From assembly GCA_020633655.1 (NCBI GenBank), contig JACKDF010000001.1, forward strand, positions 1 to 64,000: 64,000 nt of DNA, given 5' to 3'. Source of the stretch: Deferribacteres bacterium (GTDB lineage Bacteria > Zhuqueibacterota > Zhuqueibacteria > Zhuqueibacterales > Geothermadaptataceae). Made by a program: the position numbers and the translations under genes. Below, in pieces: positions 6,843-16,413 of this stretch (positions within the stretch are counted from its first letter, which is position 1; each line of letters begins with the position of its first letter). The notes under the pieces are model-generated. The model saw only the letters and a program-made list of their open reading frames with translations, had not been told where the DNA came from and made no database searches.

Positions 6843-9350
6843 TTACTCCATAGATTCCACTGTAATCCAATAATGCCCTGCACTTAATTCAAAGGAGGAA
6901 TCATCGTTTCCTTCCGGTCGTGATGATACAATCTGTTTCTTATCAGCATCCATCACTTTCATTTTCTGTCCAGCGTTCAAAGGGAGTTTCACGTGCGCAG
7001 CCGTGCCGGCTGGAATTTTAATTTCGAACTCCTTTCTGCCATCATCATTTATCCAGTTTGAAATGATTTCACCATGTGGGGAATAATAGGAGCAATTCAC
7101 CGAAGCCAAACCTTCCGGCAAAACCGGGTTGATAATAAATTTCTTAAAACCTGGATGCTGCTGATCAGGCCGAATACCGCCAAGCCATTTATAAAACCAT
7201 TCCGAGACCGAGCCGAACATCGGGTGGCAATTGGAAAAAGTATTATTGCTTTCTTTCCAGGTTTCCCAAATGGTCGTTGCGCCACGATCAATCATGTGCC
7301 CCCAACCCGGAAAAGCCGTGCTATTGACGATTGCATATACTTTATCAGCATGCCCCTCCTTCGAGAGCGCTTCAAGAATGAATTTCGTGCCGAAAATGCC
7401 GGTGATAAAATGCCCGGCCGGCGCCTCAGCGAGTGAAGCAAGCAAAGAATCGACTCCCGCCTGTTTTTCCGCTTCTGGCAAAATATCGTAGTAAAGGAGT
7501 GTAGCGAACAAGGTTTGTCTATTGATCTCATCTTTGATTGGCTGTCGCCAAAATCGATCCCGAATGAGTCCGGAAAGCTTTAAGGCGAGAGCACTAAATT
7601 TCTTTTCATTCTCAACGTCCTGCATGACAGCAGCAAATTGTGCCATAATGCGTGCACATTCAAGATGGTGGGCGGTTCCCGTTAACGCAACCGGTACCGG
7701 TTTCAATGATTCATGATCACTCAAGCCTTTTTCAACCAGACCCTCCGGATGAATGCGTGCGACTTTTTCCATCCAAGCGAGATCTTTTGTATACAATTCT
7801 TTGACGAGCGCAACGTCGTTGTAGTACAGGTAAAGTTTATATTGGGTGATCAAAAACGCCGATTCCCAGCTCAAACCACAATACTGGATTCCAACAAACG
7901 GCGCCGTGTCGATAAATCCGGTGTCGCTAATGGCATCAACCCAGTCGTAAATGGTCTTGCGATAAAAGGATTGCATGTCAAAATTGTAGATGAACGCTTC
8001 GCTGGTGGCATTGAGATCACCTCCGTATCCAAATTTTTCCCGTGCCGGGCAGTCCGATTGCACGCTTTGTAAATTAGCGAGAAACGTCCGTTCCGTCGCC
8101 TCCTGAATTGAATTGATGAGGTCTGACGAACAGGAAAATGCATTTTTGTTTTCGACATTCGTGTTCAGCGCCAAGCCTTCAATGTCCTGGAGCATTGGTT
8201 TTTGCTGCAATCCGGAAATTTCCATATACCGGTAAGTGTGAAACGTAAATTCGGGACTGTACCAGACATTTTTTTGTTTTCCGAAAATATAGGTATCCGC
8301 CTGCCAAGCGGTATCCGGCGCCCCGGGGCCACCTTTACCAGGCTTTTTAAGCTGGCCGGCTACAGTCGTCATTGGATTGAGCTCTCCGTTTTCATAAACG
8401 CGTTCGCCGAAGCGGAAAGTCACGGAATCACCCGGTTCGCCAGCAAGGTGGACATGGTATAATCCGGTGAAATTCACCCCCATATCCACGAGATATTTTC
8501 CGACGGAGAGTGCAGTAATTGATACGGGTTCTTTCCTGCCGGTGACTTGAATTGGTGGGAAAAACGCTTCCTGCAAGATTCCACCGGGGCCATCCAGTTC
8601 GACAGCTCCCATCCATTGCGTATCGTCGAAACCTGCCTTTTCCCAGCCAGGAATCTCCTGATTGGCATCGTAAACTGCACCGAGATAAACATTGTTTTTG
8701 CGAATCGGACCGGAGGCATATTTCCACGAATAATCCGTTGCAATTTCTTCAACCTGTCCATTTTCGTATTCAATGCGCAAACTGGCTATAAAAACCGGAT
8801 TACCGGTAGGAAGAAATTTTCGCAGGTTGAGATAGCCCCACATCGTCATGGGCAACGGATTATAAAAGCCATTGCCCAATGTGACACCGAGGCAATTCTG
8901 CCCGGTTTTCAGTTCATTGGTTAAATTATAGGTCCTGTAATAAATGCGTTTACTAAAATTTGTCCACGCAGGATCGAGGTAGTTTCTGCCGATTTTTTCC
9001 CCGTTTAATTGAGCGTTGTAATAACCGGCTGCCGTAATTGTCAGGATTGCTGAACGGACGTTGTCCTTTACATTAAATTCACGGCGAAATATGGGTGCGG
9101 AGTTGTCGCCGTAGAGCTGGATTTCGGATTGTACCGAAACCTTCTGCGAACCAATCCACGAAGCATTTGCCAGATCATTCGTGGTTTTTTCAGAGGCGAG
9201 ACACACTGTAACAAAATTCATTGTGTTCACTATTATAATAAAGAAAAGGACAGGCGAAAGTCTGTCAAGATTTATAACCTGTAAACGAGAGTTTTTTGCA
9301 CTTCTCAGCAGCAATTGAAAGGGGAAATACCCTGATTTTATAAGCGTCAT
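6843..9350 (-). CDS. alpha-L-rhamnosidase (GH78 family)
   Basis: About 835 residues from the ATG at 9350, which has GGGAGAACAA upstream. A hydrophobic N-terminal segment (VLFFIIIVNTMNFVTVCLA) suggests export. The GH78 plan is visible: an N-terminal domain with YYNAQLNGEKIG and LDPAWTNFSKRIYYRTYNLT, a bacterial rhamnosidase carbohydrate-binding region, and the (alpha/alpha)6 barrel beginning at SVQSDCPAREKFGYGGDLNA, whose acidic residues supply catalysis. The later GATTIWETW and C-terminal beta domain (GGIRPDQQHPGFKKFIINP) also fit. It hydrolyses terminal alpha-L-rhamnose from plant or bacterial glycans. First gene of a probable three-gene unit with the cupin and lipoprotein. Confidence 0.93.
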   Translation of the reverse strand: MTLIKSGYFPFQLLLRSAKNSRLQVINLDRLSPVLFFIIIVNTMNFVTVCLASEKTTNDLANASWIGSQKVSVQSEIQLYGDNSAPIFRREFNVKDNVRSAILTITAAGYYNAQLNGEKIGRNYLDPAWTNFSKRIYYRTYNLTNELKTGQNCLGVTLGNGFYNPLPMTMWGYLNLRKFLPTGNPVFIASLRIEYENGQVEEIATDYSWKYASGPIRKNNVYLGAVYDANQEIPGWEKAGFDDTQWMGAVELDGPGGILQEAFFPPIQVTGRKEPVSITALSVGKYLVDMGVNFTGLYHVHLAGEPGDSVTFRFGERVYENGELNPMTTVAGQLKKPGKGGPGAPDTAWQADTYIFGKQKNVWYSPEFTFHTYRYMEISGLQQKPMLQDIEGLALNTNVENKNAFSCSSDLINSIQEATERTFLANLQSVQSDCPAREKFGYGGDLNATSEAFIYNFDMQSFYRKTIYDWVDAISDTGFIDTAPFVGIQYCGLSWESAFLITQYKLYLYYNDVALVKELYTKDLAWMEKVARIHPEGLVEKGLSDHESLKPVPVALTGTAHHLECARIMAQFAAVMQDVENEKKFSALALKLSGLIRDRFWRQPIKDEINRQTLFATLLYYDILPEAEKQAGVDSLLASLAEAPAGHFITGIFGTKFILEALSKEGHADKVYAIVNSTAFPGWGHMIDRGATTIWETWKESNNTFSNCHPMFGSVSEWFYKWLGGIRPDQQHPGFKKFIINPVLPEGLASVNCSYYSPHGEIISNWINDDGRKEFEIKIPAGTAAHVKLPLNAGQKMKVMDADKKQIVSSRPEGNDDSSFELSAGHYWITVESME

Positions 9351-9570
9351 TTGTTCTCCCGATAGACGTTGTGAAGAGTCTGGTAAGGGTAATAATGAAA
9401 CCAAAGAAATTCAGCAAGTAGAATTTGTTGCAATAATTCTAAAAAGAACTTGGCATTGTTCCAAGGAAAAGTTGGATAATTAGTCAATATCTGTGATAAA
9501 TGAAGGAAATTGGAACGGAGAGATGAGTAAAGCGGTCAATAATTTTATAGATACAATAGACGATGTATAC

Positions 9571-9607
9571 AAAACGATGGCTCAGGGGACATCCCCTGAG
9601 CCATCGT
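9571..9607 (-). terminator. intrinsic terminator at the end of the ilv-leu operon
   Basis: A 15-bp perfect stem (arms around CGATGGCTCAGGGG at 9575-9588 and its complement at 9593-9606) with a 4-nt loop. On the minus strand it is followed by TTTTG. It lies about 30 nt after the leuB stop and before the rhamnosidase start, so it should end the 11-kb biosynthetic transcript. Confidence 0.8.
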
Positions 9608-9637
9608 GGTATTGTCAATACTCGATAAAAAAGGCAA

Positions 9638-10720
9638 TTATATATTTTTCACCGTCTCTTCAATGATGCGTCCCCCGAGTTCTTTCGTACCGACGAGCTT
9701 GCCTTCGATTTGAATATCGCCGGTGTGGTAGCCCTGCTTCAACACCGTTTCCACAGCAGTGCTTATGGTTTTCGCTGCTTCAGGACGTTCGAAAGAATAG
9801 TGCAGCAACATGGCCACAGAATTGATCATCGCGATGGGATTGGCTTTGTCTTTCCCTGCAATATCCGGCGCCGTGCCGTGCACGGGTTCGTACATCGGGG
9901 TGCCGTCGCCGAGGCTGGCGCTGGGCAGCATGCCGATGGAACCGGTAAGCTGACTGGCTTCGTCGCTGAGAATATCACCGAACATATTTTCGGTGAGAAT
10001 CACATCGAATTGCTTTGGTGCACGCACGAGCTGCATAGCACAATTATCGACGAGCATGTGCTCGAGTTTCACATCAGGATAATCACCGGCAACTTCGGTG
10101 ACCACCGCACGCCAGAGCTGCGAAACAGACAGTACATTGGCTTTATCCACCGAGGTAACTTTTCCCCGGCGCAGGCGGGCCAGTTCGAAAGCTTTAATGG
10201 CGATGCGTCGAATTTCATCTTCACCATAGGTCATGGTGCTGATACCAAAGCGTTTGTTTTTGCGTTGTTCAATGCCGGAAGGTTGACCAAAATACAATCC
10301 TCCACAGAGCTCCCGTACGACCATCAAATCAAGTCCTTCTATGAATTCTTTTTTCAAAGGACTCGCATCCACAAGGATATCGTAAAGTTGTGCAGGACGC
10401 AGGTTGCAATAGACGCCCAATTCGCCACGCAATCCGAGCAGTGCTTTCTCCGGGCGTAAGTGTGAGGGATTGTTATCATATTCAGGCAAACCAACGGCGC
10501 CGAGTAATACAGCATCCGCGTTTTTGCATTTCGTGTAGGTTTTTTCACGAATGGGAACGTTGTATTCACGCAGGCAAGCGCCACCAACGAGGTCTTCGGA
10601 AAATTCGAATTCCATATCCAATGAGTTTGCAAGCGCGCCCAGCAAAGCAACACCCTGTGTCATTACTTCGGGTCCGATGCCGTCACCGGGCAGGGTTACG
10701 ATTCGCTTCAATTTAGGCAT
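9638..10720 (-). CDS. leuB: 3-isopropylmalate dehydrogenase
   Basis: 360 residues, normal family length. It catalyses NAD-dependent oxidative decarboxylation of 3-isopropylmalate to 2-oxoisocaproate, the third leucine step. Motifs: LPGDGIGPEVM at the N-terminus, the substrate Arg motif LRPEKALLGLRGELGVYCNLRP, VVRELCGGLYFG, the NMFGDILSDEASQL metal-binding aspartates, and GTAPDIAGKDKANPIAMI for NAD binding. Its ATG overlaps the end of leuD by 8 nt, indicating translational coupling. Last gene of the operon. Confidence 0.97.
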   Translation of the reverse strand: MPKLKRIVTLPGDGIGPEVMTQGVALLGALANSLDMEFEFSEDLVGGACLREYNVPIREKTYTKCKNADAVLLGAVGLPEYDNNPSHLRPEKALLGLRGELGVYCNLRPAQLYDILVDASPLKKEFIEGLDLMVVRELCGGLYFGQPSGIEQRKNKRFGISTMTYGEDEIRRIAIKAFELARLRRGKVTSVDKANVLSVSQLWRAVVTEVAGDYPDVKLEHMLVDNCAMQLVRAPKQFDVILTENMFGDILSDEASQLTGSIGMLPSASLGDGTPMYEPVHGTAPDIAGKDKANPIAMINSVAMLLHYSFERPEAAKTISTAVETVLKQGYHTGDIQIEGKLVGTKELGGRIIEETVKNI

Positions 10721-11294
10721 CAGCGGTCTCCTTTAACATTCCCGATTTGCGTGCGTAGGAAAAAATCCCACCAGCATCGATGATGTTTGAAACTTGCCCC
10801 AAATCGTTGATTGGATAAGACTCGCCAGTGCGTTTATTGGTCACTGTCTTTGCATCCAGGTCAAGGACGGCTTCATCGCCTGTGTGAAAAAAAGGAACCA
10901 GAGATTGCTGCGATTCGGCTGGAATTAAAAAACCGCCATCCACAGCATTGCGGTAGAAAATTCGTGCATAGGTTGGTGCAATCACCGCTTCTACGCCTGC
11001 AATTTCCAATGCCGCGGGAGCATGCTCCCGTGAAGATCCGCAACCGAAATTTTTTGCTGCAATAATGATTGCATACTCCGATTCATGTTCGCCGTTTTTA
11101 ACAAAAGGGATATTACCCTCGGGCAAACCAGCCTGTGCTGTTGGGACACCCGATAGCGCGTATTCACCATATTTCTTTCTCTCTTCCGGATCTTCCAGAC
11201 TGTAAACCAAATGCGCCGCCGGAATAATCTGATCGGTATCGATATCGTCGCCGAGCACGTACACACGGCCTGTGATTTTATTTTGCATGGTCAT
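10713..11294 (-). CDS. leuD: 3-isopropylmalate dehydratase small subunit
   Basis: 193 residues. It forms the swivelling domain of isopropylmalate isomerase with LeuC, converting 2- to 3-isopropylmalate. Motifs: GDDIDTDQIIPAAHL near the N-terminus, NFGCGSSREHAPAAL (substrate loop) and FYRNAVDGGFL. Because cimA is in the same operon, the pair probably also handles citramalate to beta-methylmalate, as in organisms with the pyruvate route to isoleucine. ATGACCATG gives two possible starts two codons apart. Confidence 0.96.
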   Translation of the reverse strand: MTMQNKITGRVYVLGDDIDTDQIIPAAHLVYSLEDPEERKKYGEYALSGVPTAQAGLPEGNIPFVKNGEHESEYAIIIAAKNFGCGSSREHAPAALEIAGVEAVIAPTYARIFYRNAVDGGFLIPAESQQSLVPFFHTGDEAVLDLDAKTVTNKRTGESYPINDLGQVSNIIDAGGIFSYARKSGMLKETADA

Positions 11295-11353
11295 CTTTCT
11301 AAAACTATGAAGGTTAAAAAGTTAAAAAGTTTAAACGTTCAATCGTTTACACA

Positions 11354-12652
11354 CTAACCCAAAAACTCTCGCGGATCCGTGATCTTACCCGTCAGAGCGG
11401 ATGCTGCAACAGTGTACGGGGAAGCTAAATACACTTGAGAAGACTTTGAACCCATACGTCCGGGGAAATTCCGGTTTGTCGTCGAGATGCAGATTTCCTC
11501 ACCATGCGTGCGGCCGAAAGTATCCGCAGGGCCACCGAGACAGGCAGCACAGGACGGTTTGCCAACCTGCGCACCGGCATCTTCAAATACTTGCATCATC
11601 GATTTGCCATCAATCATTGTGGTTCGCAGCAATCGATCCACCTCTGTTGTCGCAGGAACGATAAACGTATCGACAGCCACTTGTTGCCCTTTAAGAATTT
11701 CCGCTGCGGCGACAAAATCCGAAAATTTGCCACCTGTGCAGGAACCGATATAAGCACGGGTAATTTTTTCGGTTTGCACTTCCCGCACCGACGCTTTGTT
11801 GTCCGGTGAATGGGGTTTTGCTACCATCGGCGTCAATTCTTCGGCTTTGTAATACCAGGTTGAATGGTACTTTGCATCCATGTCATTTTGGTATATTTTG
11901 TACGGTGCATTCGTACGCGCCTTCACAAATTCTTCCGTTTTTGCATCCGCGGCAACAACGCCGTTTTTCCCACCTGCTTCGATCACCATGTTGCATAAAG
12001 TCATACGGTCTTCCATGGTCATTGCTTCGACGCCGCTGCCGGCAAATTCCATCGTGCGGTAGGATGCGCCATCCACACCGATATCGCCGATAATTTGCAG
12101 TATGATATCTTTCGCCATAATATGGGGTGGTATTTTACCATCGATGATGAATTGCATGGTTTCGGGCACTTTCACCCAGAGTTTACCGGTGCCAAGAATA
12201 AACGCAGCATCTGTGTTACCGATACCAGTGGCAAACTGGCCGAATGCACCAGCGGTGCAAGTGTGGCTGTCTGTACCGAAAAGTACATCACCGGGTCGGC
12301 ACCAGCCCTCTTCCGCAAGAGCAACATGGCACACACCTTTGTAGCGTTCACCGCCAACATCGTAATAATTTGGCAAATTATGCTCACGGGCAAATTCACG
12401 CAAAATATCGATATTGCGGTTGGCATGCATATCTTTGGTGAAAATATAATGATCCGGGATGATCACCACTTTGTTTTTGTCAAAAACCTGAGCTTTTTCG
12501 CCAAATTCTTTTTTAAAAATACCGATTGTTGGCGGACCACAGACATCGTGCGTCATCAGCACGTCGGCATCAATCCAGATGTTCTCTCCCGGGGACACAT
12601 GTTTAAGTCCGGCGTGCGCAGCCAATATTTTTTCGGTAATGGTCATGGACAT
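11354..12652 (-). CDS. leuC: 3-isopropylmalate dehydratase large subunit
   Basis: 432 residues, the archaeal/homoaconitase-like length class. It carries the 4Fe-4S cluster of isopropylmalate isomerase: GSCTGGKFSDF with one ligand Cys and CAACLGGPADTFG with the other two. HVALAEEGWCRPGDVLFGTDSHTCTAGAFGQFATGIG is the substrate and cluster region. GGAACAAATAACC precedes the ATG. A toxin-antitoxin pair and about 180 nt of AT-rich DNA separate it from cimA, so a second promoter here is possible. Confidence 0.97.
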   Translation of the reverse strand: MSMTITEKILAAHAGLKHVSPGENIWIDADVLMTHDVCGPPTIGIFKKEFGEKAQVFDKNKVVIIPDHYIFTKDMHANRNIDILREFAREHNLPNYYDVGGERYKGVCHVALAEEGWCRPGDVLFGTDSHTCTAGAFGQFATGIGNTDAAFILGTGKLWVKVPETMQFIIDGKIPPHIMAKDIILQIIGDIGVDGASYRTMEFAGSGVEAMTMEDRMTLCNMVIEAGGKNGVVAADAKTEEFVKARTNAPYKIYQNDMDAKYHSTWYYKAEELTPMVAKPHSPDNKASVREVQTEKITRAYIGSCTGGKFSDFVAAAEILKGQQVAVDTFIVPATTEVDRLLRTTMIDGKSMMQVFEDAGAQVGKPSCAACLGGPADTFGRTHGEEICISTTNRNFPGRMGSKSSQVYLASPYTVAASALTGKITDPREFLG

Positions 12653-12833
12653 GGTTATTTGTTCCTTTTATCTACTGTTTAATTGGTATCGATTTCTAAC
12701 GACTTATTTAAAAATGCATTTGCCGCACAATCCTGAAGATTATTATTCTATTTCGTGATAATTCAATTGATTTTATAGGATGAAAAATTATGGAAAAATG
12801 TGTATCAGGTCGGTATCCCCACTTATTTTTCTA

Positions 12834-13187
12834 TTACGCACTTCTAGCGAAGCGAACCTTTGTTTCTGATACAACAGCAAAACGTCCATCTATTTTATCA
12901 GCATATTTGTAAAGAAAACGCTTGATTGTTTGCACTTTGGAAACTGAACGCTCATCCATAAGTCTGAGAAAAATAACACCATTATGCATGTGTTTCTCTC
13001 TGAAAATTCTTTCTCCAAACCCTTTATCATTTGTAACTAATATCCATTTTTCCTGGATTGCTTTTTCAAGTATTTTTTCATCATTCATGCCACGAGCTTG
13101 TTCATAGACTGAAAAAACCTCATGGTTTTGTTCCCGTAGCCATTGTGCGACTCGTACACCAGTGCATTCATCGACAAGAAAACGCAT
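12834..13187 (-). CDS. DUF5615 PIN-like toxin candidate
   Basis: 117 residues. The N-terminus FLVDECTGVRVAQWLREQNH and the central VTNDKGFGERIF match DUF5615, a PIN-like fold with conserved acidic residues (the D of VDE, the D of NDKGF) expected to coordinate metal for RNA cleavage. Its ATG directly abuts the TAA of the DUF433 gene. DUF433/DUF5615 pairs are recognised as type II toxin-antitoxin modules. The pair is embedded between cimA and leuC on the operon strand. Confidence 0.88.
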   Translation of the reverse strand: MRFLVDECTGVRVAQWLREQNHEVFSVYEQARGMNDEKILEKAIQEKWILVTNDKGFGERIFREKHMHNGVIFLRLMDERSVSKVQTIKRFLYKYADKIDGRFAVVSETKVRFARSA

Positions 13188-13436
13188 TTATGCCATCTCG
13201 ATTTCAAGCGGCATAAAATCCGTATTTTCAAGGGATTTTGTCGCAAAAAGCAAACATGCCTGGATATCTTCGCGTGTTAATCCGTTGTATTCTGCTATTA
13301 TTTCTTCAAATGTGGCTCCATGAGCAAGCAAATTGAGTATGTATTCAACTGCAAGTCGAGTTCCTTTTATAACAGGTTTTCCAACAAGTATTTTAGGATT
13401 AATTGTGATTCGCTCGAGCAATTGTTGTTCTGTCAT
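13188..13436 (-). CDS. DUF433 antitoxin
   Basis: 82 residues. Typical DUF433 sequence: ERITINPKILVGKPVIKGTRL, AVEYILNLLAHGATFEEI and YNGLTREDIQACLLFA. This small helix-turn-helix-like family is the usual partner of DUF5615 and probably binds both operator DNA and toxin. GGAGGG lies upstream of the ATG. The adjoining TAA/ATG junction with the toxin gene indicates coupled translation. Confidence 0.9.
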   Translation of the reverse strand: MTEQQLLERITINPKILVGKPVIKGTRLAVEYILNLLAHGATFEEIIAEYNGLTREDIQACLLFATKSLENTDFMPLEIEMA

Positions 13437-13579
13437 GAATACATGCCCTCCTTTTAAAATTCAGCAAGCGTAAACTAAATTAAGAATCAAACCAACATTT
13501 TCTTTTACATTACTCTCCTTTTCGCGGAAAGTGAATACATCGTACTTAAAACAATTGAAAAGTTAGCAGAAAATTTAAA

Positions 13580-15187
13580 TTATGCCACCGAAATAGATTT
13601 TTCTTTTTTCCCGTTTTGTACTTGCGATGGGTGCTTTTTGTACAGGAAAAAAGTAAACGAATCGACGAGCGCTTCCCAGCTTGCTTCGATTATGTTCTCG
13701 GAAACACCAATCGTCGTCCAGCAGTCATTGCCACATTGTGATTCGATGAGCACACGCACTTTTGCGGCTGTTCCATCATCCTCCGAGAGAACACGGACTT
13801 TATAGTCGATCAGGTGCATCAAGGCGACATCGGGGTAGAATCGCAGCAATGCCTTGCGCAAAGCATTATCCAGTGCGTTCACCGGGCCGTCCCCCTCAGC
13901 TGCGGTGTGCTCCACATGCCCATCAACAATAACACGTATGCTGGCTTCAGAGCGTGGAATGACATGATGACTGTCTCTTTCAACACTGATTCGAAATCCT
14001 TGCAAATCAAAAAATGCCGGAACCAATTCCCGGTTGCGCTGCACCAAAAGTTCAAAACTGGCTTCCGCGGCTTCAAAATGGTACCCTTCATTCTCCAGCT
14101 TTTTGATTTCCTGAACAATTTTTCCGGTTTCTGCAGCATCGCCATCCGCAAGATCGAGTTCCGACATCTTGTACTTCACGTTGCTGCGTCCGCTAAGATC
14201 ACTCACTAAAACGCGACGCCGATTGCCTACAGCCTCGGGATTAATGTGTTCATAAGTCGTCGGATCTTTCATGACGGCACTGACATGCACGCCGCCCTTA
14301 TGAGCAAATGCGCTTCTGCCGATGAAAGCAGCTTCATCGCGTGGTGCAAGATTCGCCAGTTCAAATACAAAATTTGAGAGTTCGGTGAGATGTTTGAGTG
14401 CCTGCGGATCGAGGCATTGAAATTTCAATTTGAGCTGAAGATTAGCGATTACTGAAAGAATATTGGCATTTCCGCAACGTTCGCCAAAGCCGTTGATAGT
14501 GCCTTGCACATGCCGGGCGCCGGCTACCACTGCAGCGATGGAATTGGCCACGGCCAGCTCGCTGTCGTTATGGGCATGGATACCGAGAACACCGTCGATA
14601 TTCTTGCGCACATGGGCAACAATTTCACTTATTTCATGGGGAAGCGTTCCACCATTGGTATCGCAAAGGGTCAAAATATCGGCACCACCCTGCTGGGCTG
14701 CCCGCAACGTTTGCATGGCATATTCAGGATCACTTTTGTATCCGTCAAAAAAATGCTCGGCATCGTAAATGACTTCACGGCCATTTTCTTTTAACCATGC
14801 AACCGATTCGGTAATCATGGCATCGTTTTCTTCCCGGGTAACCAGCAGCGCTTTTTCCAGGTGTTTAATCCAGGTTTTGCCGAAAATAGTTACCGTCGGT
14901 GTTTCGGCAGCAAGCAGCATATTCAAATTCCCATCTTTTTTTGCGCTTACGCCACTTCGGCGTGTGCTGCCAAAAGCGCAAATTTTTGCATGCTGCCAAT
15001 CTATTTTTTTCGCACCGTCAAAGAACAAAGCGTCTTTCGGATTAGAACCCGGCCAGCCACCCTCAATATAATCAAAACCGAATTCATCCAGCTTGCGGGC
15101 AATGCGCAGCTTTTCATCTACGGAAAAAGAAACTTTCTCTCCCTGTGTTCCATCACGCAGTGTTGTGTCAAATGTTTGTATTTTCAT
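13580..15187 (-). CDS. cimA: (R)-citramalate synthase
   Basis: 535 residues, the length of the two-domain CimA/LeuA-like family. It condenses acetyl-CoA with pyruvate to citramalate, the threonine-independent entry to isoleucine. The TIM barrel opens with QTFDTTLRDGTQGEKVSFSV (metal Asp) and continues GGWPGSNPKDALFF, CDTNGGTLPHEI and HAHNDSELAVANS with the catalytic His pair. AHKGGVHVSAV marks the subdomain and a C-terminal allosteric domain (residues ~400-525) usually binds isoleucine. The GGWPGSNPKD signature favours CimA over isopropylmalate synthase. Together with ilvCD and leuCD it completes the pathway from pyruvate. Confidence 0.93.
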   Translation of the reverse strand: MKIQTFDTTLRDGTQGEKVSFSVDEKLRIARKLDEFGFDYIEGGWPGSNPKDALFFDGAKKIDWQHAKICAFGSTRRSGVSAKKDGNLNMLLAAETPTVTIFGKTWIKHLEKALLVTREENDAMITESVAWLKENGREVIYDAEHFFDGYKSDPEYAMQTLRAAQQGGADILTLCDTNGGTLPHEISEIVAHVRKNIDGVLGIHAHNDSELAVANSIAAVVAGARHVQGTINGFGERCGNANILSVIANLQLKLKFQCLDPQALKHLTELSNFVFELANLAPRDEAAFIGRSAFAHKGGVHVSAVMKDPTTYEHINPEAVGNRRRVLVSDLSGRSNVKYKMSELDLADGDAAETGKIVQEIKKLENEGYHFEAAEASFELLVQRNRELVPAFFDLQGFRISVERDSHHVIPRSEASIRVIVDGHVEHTAAEGDGPVNALDNALRKALLRFYPDVALMHLIDYKVRVLSEDDGTAAKVRVLIESQCGNDCWTTIGVSENIIEASWEALVDSFTFFLYKKHPSQVQNGKKEKSISVA

Positions 15188-15278
15188 AATAGAATCGTTT
15201 GAACGTGTGAATGTTTGTGTGTATGAATGTGGAGAGATGGAAACGTTTGAACGTTAATGCCATCTCACCTTCCAACGT

Positions 15279-16268
15279 TTATTTCTTCAACCAGCTCATC
15301 ATGCCGCGCAGTTTTTTGCCGACCACTTCGATCGGGTGTTTGGCAAGTTGCCGACGATAAGAGCGCAGCTTCGGTTGTTGTGCGACATTTTCCAAAATCC
15401 ATTCGTGGGCAAAACTGCCATCCTGTACCCGGCCTAAAATTTCTTTCATCGCTTTTTTCGTTTCTGCGGTTACGACTTTTGGGCCTTCGGCCATACCACC
15501 GTATTCTGCCGTCTCAGAAACCGACCAGTACATGTGCTCGATGCCACCTTCATAAATCAAATCGACGATGAGCTTCAATTCGTGCAGACACTCAAAATAG
15601 GCAATCTCTGGCTGATAGCCTGCTTCCGTCAACGTCTCGAATCCGGTTTTGATGAGTTCGGAAACGCCACCACAAAGCACGGCTTGTTCACCGAATAAAT
15701 CGGTTTCGGTTTCCTCATCGAAAGTTGTTTCGATAATTCCGGCACGAGTACCACCAAGTCCATCGGCGTAGGCCATTGCCATATCACGAGCCTTGCCGCT
15801 GGCATCCTGATAAACGGCGAACAGACAGGGAGTACCCTTTCCTTCGGTGTAAACACGGCGGACAAGGTGGCCGGGACTTTTCGGAGCGACCATCCAGACA
15901 TCAACCTCGGCTGGCGGTGCGATCTGACCGTAGTGAATATTAAAGCCATGAGCAAATGCCAGCGTTTTGCCAGCACTCAGGTGTGGAGCCACTTCCTTCT
16001 CATAAAGGGATTTTTGTGTCTGGTCCGGCACAAGAAACATAATGATATCCGCTGTTTTTGCCGCGTCGGCAACGCTTGCCACTTTTAAACCGGCAGCTTC
16101 TGCATCTTTTCTGGATTTGCTGCCCTCGTAAAGGCCAACGATAACGTTGTAACCGCTTTCTTTCAGGTTGTTGGCGTGGGCATGGCCCTGGCTTCCATAT
16201 CCGAGAATCGCGATTGTTTTATCTTTTAAAATGTTTTTGTTCACATCTTTTTCATAGTAGAGTTGCAT
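15279..16268 (-). CDS. ilvC: ketol-acid reductoisomerase, class I
   Basis: About 329 residues from the ATG at 16268, which has GGGAGAAAAA upstream; the longer frame starts at TTG inside that Shine-Dalgarno. It converts 2-acetolactate or 2-aceto-2-hydroxybutyrate to dihydroxy acids. Motifs: Rossmann GYGSQGHAHANNLK, AHGFNIHYGQI, VAPKSPGHLVRR, and the knotted C-terminal domain with TFDEETETDLFGEQAVLCGG (Mg-binding acids) and SVSETAEYGG. Operon position between ilvN and cimA. Confidence 0.97.
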   Translation of the reverse strand: MQLYYEKDVNKNILKDKTIAILGYGSQGHAHANNLKESGYNVIVGLYEGSKSRKDAEAAGLKVASVADAAKTADIIMFLVPDQTQKSLYEKEVAPHLSAGKTLAFAHGFNIHYGQIAPPAEVDVWMVAPKSPGHLVRRVYTEGKGTPCLFAVYQDASGKARDMAMAYADGLGGTRAGIIETTFDEETETDLFGEQAVLCGGVSELIKTGFETLTEAGYQPEIAYFECLHELKLIVDLIYEGGIEHMYWSVSETAEYGGMAEGPKVVTAETKKAMKEILGRVQDGSFAHEWILENVAQQPKLRSYRRQLAKHPIEVVGKKLRGMMSWLKK

Positions 16269-16413
16269 TTTTTCTCCCAAAACAAAGTTTTTATTATTGG
16301 ATTAATGGATTATAGGATTATTAGGCTTTGAACGTCAAATCGATATTATTGCAAGTACAGGAGGGTAATAATGCAATGCTCCGTTACTCCATCAATCCAA
16401 CAATCCATATTTA

